Below, one piece after another: positions 59,601-64,000 of a stretch of 64,000 bases of DNA. The DNA is from Strongylocentrotus droebachiensis (Eukaryota > Echinodermata > Echinoidea > Camarodonta > Strongylocentrotidae). The notes under the pieces are model-generated. The model had not been told where the DNA came from, did no database searches, and saw only the letters and a program-made list of their open reading frames with translations. The stretch is from assembly GCA_035222895.1 (NCBI GenBank), contig JAVYIG010006369.1, positions 1 through 64,000 on the forward strand, written 5' to 3'. The position numbers were made by a program, and so were the translations under genes. How positions within the stretch are numbered: the first letter of the stretch is position 1; each line of letters starts with the position of its first letter.

Positions 59601-61580
59601 ACACACACATTACATTCTTTTCCATAGGTATCAACAGCTTTTGGCAGTCAAACTACATTTTGTTTAAAGAAAGGTAAATACTGATTAAGTTTCTTTTTTG
59701 TAAACTATACCGTGTGAGTCAAAATAAATTTTACACTCAGAAAACTGTCATTTATTCCAAAAGTCAGCCATGAACAAAAGGTTATCAAACATAAAAGAGT
59801 GTTATATCCCGAATCGTTTGATATCACCATGGAGTAGTAGGTCCATGATTTAAGTAAGGAGGTAGGGAGGGAGGGAAGGAAGAAAGAAAGGGTTGGAGAA
59901 AGGCAGATACCAAGAGTGATAGGGTGAGAGAGATAAAGAAATATAATGGGGAATAAACACATAGAACGGGAGAGAAGCAAAGAAAGATAGGGAATGACAA
60001 AGGGAGACTAGGCAGGGAAGGGGAGAGGGGGAAAGGGAGACAAAGAAGAGGAGAAAAGGAGTGTTTCGATGATAACAACCAGTGTCTTCTTTAATTACTA
60101 ACAAAACCGGGATACCTATTATCTTGATAAAAATCATGTAAATCGTGGAAATAAAAATAAATTTTGAGTTCGTTCTACTTCTACCATGGGATTTCAACAA
60201 AAAAATACTTACATGTGACCAGCTGCGATTTCATCGAGTTCGATAGGATTTTCAAAGCAATGCTCCTCCTTTTCTTCTGAGCCCTATTTCAAAATTTGAA
60301 AAGATGAAGAAAAAAAAATGTAGAAGGTAATCTGAAAACTGTTGTCAAGTTTACAGTATTCGCAATCACATACGGACAAAGCAGGGCGGAAAGGGCTGCA
60401 GGCCCCCTTCCCCCAAAATACTAAACTACCAATATAAGGGCAATCGTCACGTCATATCCTAGGAGCGAAGAAATTCTTTTGTTAGTTTTACATCTTATCT
60501 TTTATATTTTGGTGACGACAGGAAAATGTCACTGTAACATAGTGCTAAATTTTAGTAACTGTACCTGGCCCTATACTGTTATTTGTGCCAAGAGATGCCC
60601 CCCCCCCCCCCCCTAGTGAAGTTGTGACCGTACACCCAAGATCAGAACACTATGGTGGTAATTTACGGCCATTTTGGCGAAAATATTTCGCGTAAAATGT
60701 GAACGTGCCCACTCCCTTTCCTAATCGTGTGGTAAATAAATTAATATAGAAATGACGAGAGAGACAGAGAGAGAGAAAGAGAGACAGAGAGACAGAGAGA
60801 GAGACAGAGAGAGAGAGAAGAGAGGGAGAATGGGAAGGGAGAAGGGGAGAATTCGAAAACAGAAGCACGGACCACCTCCGCATCATCTTCCTAATAAAGT
60901 AGCCCTCTAAATTCGTATTTTCATTTATCGAGTAAGATCGGTACCCTCAATCGTTCAAGTTCTCCTCGGTAGATAGATTCAAGCTACGTCCCTGGTACTT
61001 CTTATTTATTACAACACCTTGTGCAATAGGAGGATAGTTGCTTTTAATTTTTGTTTGCAGTTGATGTTATAATTATTACCCTTATACAAAACATGAATGT
61101 CTGCAGGCTATGTTTAGGTTTAGTAATCCTACAAGTTCAAAGTCCATTTGCATTGTCTATTTATTCTGCAGTATTTTATTGTCTGCTTTCCGGAATGACG
61201 TGTCTATTAAGACTCATTGATGTAAATCATGTTAATGGTCCTTATTTTGTCTTTCCGTCTATTCCTCTTTCATATTATTCTCTGTCTTATACTTTTATTC
61301 TCTCCCTCCATTCCTCTCCTGTGTTCCCTCTTTCTTTATTCTCGCTCTATCTTCTCTCTCTTTCAAATACAATTGTCATTCTTTCGATATTATGATCCAA
61401 AAGAAATTTACAGAAAGAGGGTATCTACGCCACTGACTAAAAAGCAATCCTCGTTGACAATTATCTTGTTAAAAGGACGAGTGTATGGACGTTGAAACGA
61501 AAAAAGGGAGGAAAGCGAGAGAGAGAGAGAGAGGGGGATCGAAAGAGAGAGAGAGAGAGGAAGAGAGAGAGGGAGTGAGA

Positions 61581-61615
<35 letters not shown>

Positions 61616-62118
61616 AGAGGGAGGCAAATAGAATGATTGAAGAACATTGATATTGATATCCATGCAATACAGTCAGTGTTATTGTCATGCCGATAAAATG
61701 ACAAATAACAAGAATACAATCATGACCCTGCAAAAAGTAATAATAATATGCAGACGTAACAACACATATGCTTGCTAGCTTCGAATGACCAAAGAAATAA
61801 ACAAGGAGAATGAGGAATGAAGAAATAAAGAATACATAAAACCAACAAGAGTGCAATATCTTGAAAATTCATGCTTTTCAGGACCCCAGTAGCAGATTTC
61901 CATCAAAGTGAAACGACAAAAACCCGTTACGGACCTTATACGTTAGACTTCCATTTCCGTCGTTTTTGTCGACATCACCGCCCTTCTCCTCATCGTTATC
62001 GTTAGATTTGAGTTCGTTGAGGACAGCCTGTGAGATGGGGATCATCATCGCGGTCGTCGCCGTGTTGCTCATCCACATGGATAAGAAAGCCGTGGTTGAC
62101 ATGAACCCGAACATCAAC
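50694..62118 (-). CDS. SLC13 family sodium-coupled carboxylate/sulfate transporter, N-terminal exons outside window
   Basis: Plasma-membrane Na+-coupled uptake of dicarboxylates or citrate (SLC13A2/A3/A5 type; sulfate transport not excluded). Eleven exons, in coding order: 62118-61935, 60283-60213, 58486-58289, 58159-58040, 56852-56769, 56345-56241, 55529-55435, 53873-53740, 53149-52988, 51453-51316, 50819-50694 (TAA). Phases fit throughout and give 471 residues to the stop; the family is about 570-620 long, so roughly the first 120 residues lie right of the window. Both Na+/substrate SNT motifs are present: [11 protein letters not shown] in the first exon here and [13 protein letters not shown] in the ninth. 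Other family blocks are [62 protein letters not shown], and [20 protein letters not shown]. The loop between the first SNT and the IGGTATLTG block is acidic and low in conservation, as usual. Substrate cannot be read from sequence. The seventh exon uses a GC donor; the first uses a weak GTCCGT donor. Confidence 0.96.
52650..52885 (+). repeat. Diverged tandem duplication, period about 142 bp
   Basis: GACGTTCAGCGAA followed by TTTTACAT and ATCTA occurs at 52662 and 52804 with similar flanks. Lies in an SLC13 intron. Confidence 0.6.
54082..54282 (+). mobile_element. TTAA-type MITE, partial copy C
   Basis: Matches the right half of the 4008-4389 element (TCCCATATACAT, ACTTTACCAAGACT, ACACCATTACTTA, then ACCAGAACTCAACTTGATCT). 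The left half and left terminus are not recognisable, and TTAA is absent on the right, so it is truncated and older. Confidence 0.7.
54285..54620 (+). repeat. C-rich degenerate repeat
   Basis: Blocks near CCCCGGACTGCCAC and CCCCAGAC recur about every 25-60 bases with CAACTA spacers. An open frame across it is rich in Ser, Thr and Pro. It lies in an SLC13 intron directly after MITE copy C. Confidence 0.55.
54788..54905 (+). repeat. AATT/ATCA simple repeat
   Basis: Mixed TTAA, ATCA and GTTA tetramers, AT-rich and self-complementary, in an SLC13 intron. Confidence 0.85.
55093..55459. repeat. 191-bp tandem duplication spanning an SLC13 splice donor
   Basis: Copy 1 is 55093-55270 and copy 2 is 55284-55459, with about 95 percent identity by eye. 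Copy 2 overlaps the last 25 bases of the SLC13 exon at 55529-55435 and its GC donor; copy 1 repeats that exon tail and donor 191 bp further into the intron. Confidence 0.9.
56866..57080 (-). repeat. (CT)n tract before an SLC13 acceptor
   Basis: On the coding strand this is a 215-bp CT-rich run that leads directly into the acceptor of the exon at 56852. It serves as a greatly extended polypyrimidine tract. Confidence 0.9.
57745..58014 (-). mobile_element. tRNA-derived SINE, family 1, full head
   Basis: Reverse strand begins GGCGCGATAGCTTAGTCGGT (A box) and has GACCCGGGTTCGAAACC (B box), then a body ending in CAATCAACCAACCAACC and an ATT-rich tail. The head looks like a tRNA with anticodon loop CTCGTAA, but no 3' acceptor strand pairs with the 5' end. 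Lies in the SLC13 intron after exon 58040. Confidence 0.85.
58494..58562 (-). repeat. (CT)n tract before a second SLC13 acceptor
   Basis: CT-rich on the coding strand, including a pure (CT) block at 58537-58560, ending at TTTTCTAG before the exon at 58486. Confidence 0.9.
58750..59110. repeat. Purine-rich tract in SLC13 intron
   Basis: About 360 bp almost entirely A and G on the plus strand, degenerate (GA)n and (GGGA)n. A G run is at 58706-58720. Confidence 0.85.
59146..59367 (-). mobile_element. tRNA-derived SINE, family 2
   Basis: Reverse strand: GTGTCGTAGTCGAGTGGTTT, AGTGCCGCGACA-like block, ATTAATCTTCATTTGCCACA, then ACCCAGGTGAGGTAAATGG and GGAATTAATTCCTTGAAATG. The same blocks occur at 30098-30330 and 23879-24068. 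Lies in an SLC13 intron. Confidence 0.75.
60752..60850. repeat. (GA)n/(GAGACA)n tract
   Basis: Simple repeat in the SLC13 intron between the exons at 61935 and 60283. Confidence 0.9.
61499..61620. repeat. (GA)n tract
   Basis: Simple repeat in the same SLC13 intron as the tract at 60752. Confidence 0.9.
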
Positions 62119-62246
62119 CTGGAAAGAGACGATCTCGTGGTTGACTCATTGTATGGATTGGGAAATCAAGTCACGGTCATCACGGATGCATCGAGACCGT
62201 TGCTCACTGGGCGTCATTTGCCCGACTATAGTAGTACATGGGGAGT

Positions 62247-62640
62247 TGAAAATGTTCTTAAATTTTTCTGTAGAATCTGATTTTGTGTGCTGTTTTGGCC
62301 TATGGGGGGGGGGGGGGGTGCTGAACATGAATCTATCATTTGCCACTCTTCTAAATGACGTCTTCAGCCCTGGTCATGGTAACGAATTGTTTTCTTTAAA
62401 ACTATGAATATTTCCTATCAAACAACCCAAAATGTCATGTTAGTGGTCCCTAGCCATAAACATTACATTTTTAATTTTTTTTTTATGAGAAATAAACATG
62501 AATTTAAAGGAAATAATTCATGACCATGGCAATGGCTGAAAACGTCATTTAGAGATATTGCAACATGTAGATTCGTGTTCAGCACCCCCAAAATAGGGGA
62601 AATAGCACATACAATTAGATTCTACAGAAAATGTTAAGTA
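62247..62640. mobile_element. Foldback element upstream of the first visible SLC13 exon
   Basis: Arms of about 140 bp: TTTTTCTGTAGAATCTGATT near 62263 pairs with its complement near 62612, GGGGTGCTGAACATGAATC with GATTCGTGTTCAGCACCCC, and TAAATGACGTCTTCAGCC with GGCTGAAAACGTCATTTA. A G12-14 run interrupts the left arm. It lies in the SLC13 intron about 130 bp before the exon at 62118. Confidence 0.8.
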
Positions 62641-64000
62641 CACCTTAAAATTGTGACGAGGAGCCGTGTACCTTATGACTGCGTCTGTGAAAGATGTGGT
62701 CTCGGACGCGCAATGTGAGAGCGATTATTGTGCAGGGAGTTATTGCAGAATGAACTGTGCAAATATTTTGTTGAATCACTGGCGTATGAGAGAAACTTGC
62801 CTTCATAGGCTTGATTGGCGCAGGTATTGACGCAATGATGCCGCGTGTGAAACGGGCATTACTCGTTCATAGGGCTGGCTAATCTACATGCGAGAGGTCT
62901 GCGTTTCATTGGTGGTATTTTCTACATTGTACATGTTGTATGGATTGTGCCCGCCGCACAGGAAGCGTCATTTCAGTTGCGTCATTATCTAAGTTAATAA
63001 AACATAACAAAAGTCACTGCTCCAGCAATTCAGAGAAATATATGTACAGTTCGGTTGTATCACTCTCGTACGGTGCGTCAAAACCGCGCCATCTAACTCA
63101 AGAGTAAATCCACTCAATATCGTGCGTCAAAGGTATATTCCACGCATGCAGTGAAGCCAGTCCCTGAGGCCTTAAGAAGCTTCTAATCATGCCCGGTAGT
63201 TTTCAGACACAAAAACCATTCATTAATCACAGAACAGGGTCTTTAATGTCATGCGTATGGTAGGACAGCTAGGTTCGAATACATTCGAGGAGGAAAAAAT
63301 AAATAAACATGCGATTTTATTTGCCATTGACAGGGGGGCAACCAAAAAATGAATGAAACGTATAAAAGAGCGCTGCGTGGGAGGGGATTATTCCAATTTC
63401 ACATGAATGGTGGAACATAATTTTTTGCGATTGATCATTGGAATTTTATTTCATTTCTCTTCTTCTTCTTCTTCTCCTTCTTTATCTTCGTCTTCTTCTT
63501 CTCCTTCTTTATCTTCTTCTTCCTCTTTTTTTGTTTTTGTTTTTGTTTGTTTGGGGAGGGGGGGGGGGGGCGGGTGGTATTGTATGTTTTGTTTGCGTGC
63601 CTGGATCTCATGAAATCATACATTCTTCAAACACGAATTTTTTAGTTGGAAACCTTGAGAAAATAAGGCATTATATTTGGGTGACATTTTCCAGGTTAAA
63701 ATCTTACACCTCATTAACTTCCATCAAAGCGCAGCCTTGACTTTTGAATGAAAGATACCTCAATCCACATTGTGTTATTGTATTATTGTATTTTAGACAC
63801 GTTATTGGAAATAAATCTGCTCAGAAACATGCATTGAGTACACTTAACCTACCGTGACTTCAGAGGTTATACTACATTCTAAAATTCAAGAAAAGATTAT
63901 TATAATGCTAATGAGACCGGCATGTGACGCTTTAAGGAAATACAAATAACGCTGGCACCGCCCTTGTCTATCCATACCAAATGTAAGGACCCACTCCCTT
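62641..64000. other. SLC13 intron to window edge
   Basis: No exon encoding the expected upstream SLC13 residues (around GGLIVAIAVE) was found. Contains a (TTC)n stretch at 63458-63530 and a G run at 63557-63571. Confidence 0.5.

Overview
The window reads as a gene-sparse, AT-rich, intron-rich animal genome, most likely a marine invertebrate deuterostome such as a sea urchin. That assignment is inference. It rests on vertebrate-like exon structures, many small inverted-repeat elements, tRNA-derived SINEs, CR1/L2-like and Penelope-like retroposon pieces, and abundant TACATGTA palindromes. Almost all coding sequence is in short exons, so long single-frame ORFs are mostly low-complexity artefacts or transposon pieces. 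I rebuilt four host genes exon by exon, checking splice sites and phase at every junction.

(1) 896-13496, minus: ribose-phosphate pyrophosphokinase (PRPS1/2 type). Five exons cover about the first 235 residues; the C-terminal exons lie off the left edge. Its introns hold a TTAA-flanked MITE, foldback MITEs, a pogo-like TIR element and a decayed multicopy transposase-like gene.

(2) 20538-32973, plus: UBE2K (E2-25K), complete, five exons, 199 residues, with catalytic Cys92 and a C-terminal UBA domain. It is head-to-head with PRPS across about 7 kb that contains a G-rich minisatellite, a hAT-type MITE, a 5'-truncated LINE and a long (TTTTC)n tract.

(3) 42658-48292, minus: a TMEM179B-like four-helix membrane protein, complete, six exons, 194 residues. 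Its fourth exon appears to end in a stop codon, but that stop straddles a splice donor.

(4) 50694-62118, minus: an SLC13 family Na+-coupled carboxylate (or sulfate) transporter. Eleven exons give 471 residues to the natural stop; the N-terminal exons lie off the right edge. One intron starts with GC, and that donor lies inside a 191-bp tandem duplication.

The stretch from 33.0 to 42.6 kb is intergenic, between convergent UBE2K and TMEM179B, and holds LINE tails, foldback elements and microsatellites. The four genes have unrelated roles (PRPP synthesis, ubiquitin conjugation, a membrane protein of unknown role, carboxylate transport) and nothing suggests joint regulation.

The most unusual region is UBE2K intron 4 (26170-32901). 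It holds what looks like one large DNA element with inverted termini, nine copies of a 15-bp motif (GTTTCGGAGGCTTCA) near a GTTAAC/GCTAAC box, spliced minus-strand coding remnants, and a nested long hairpin and SINE. I cannot assign it to a known superfamily.
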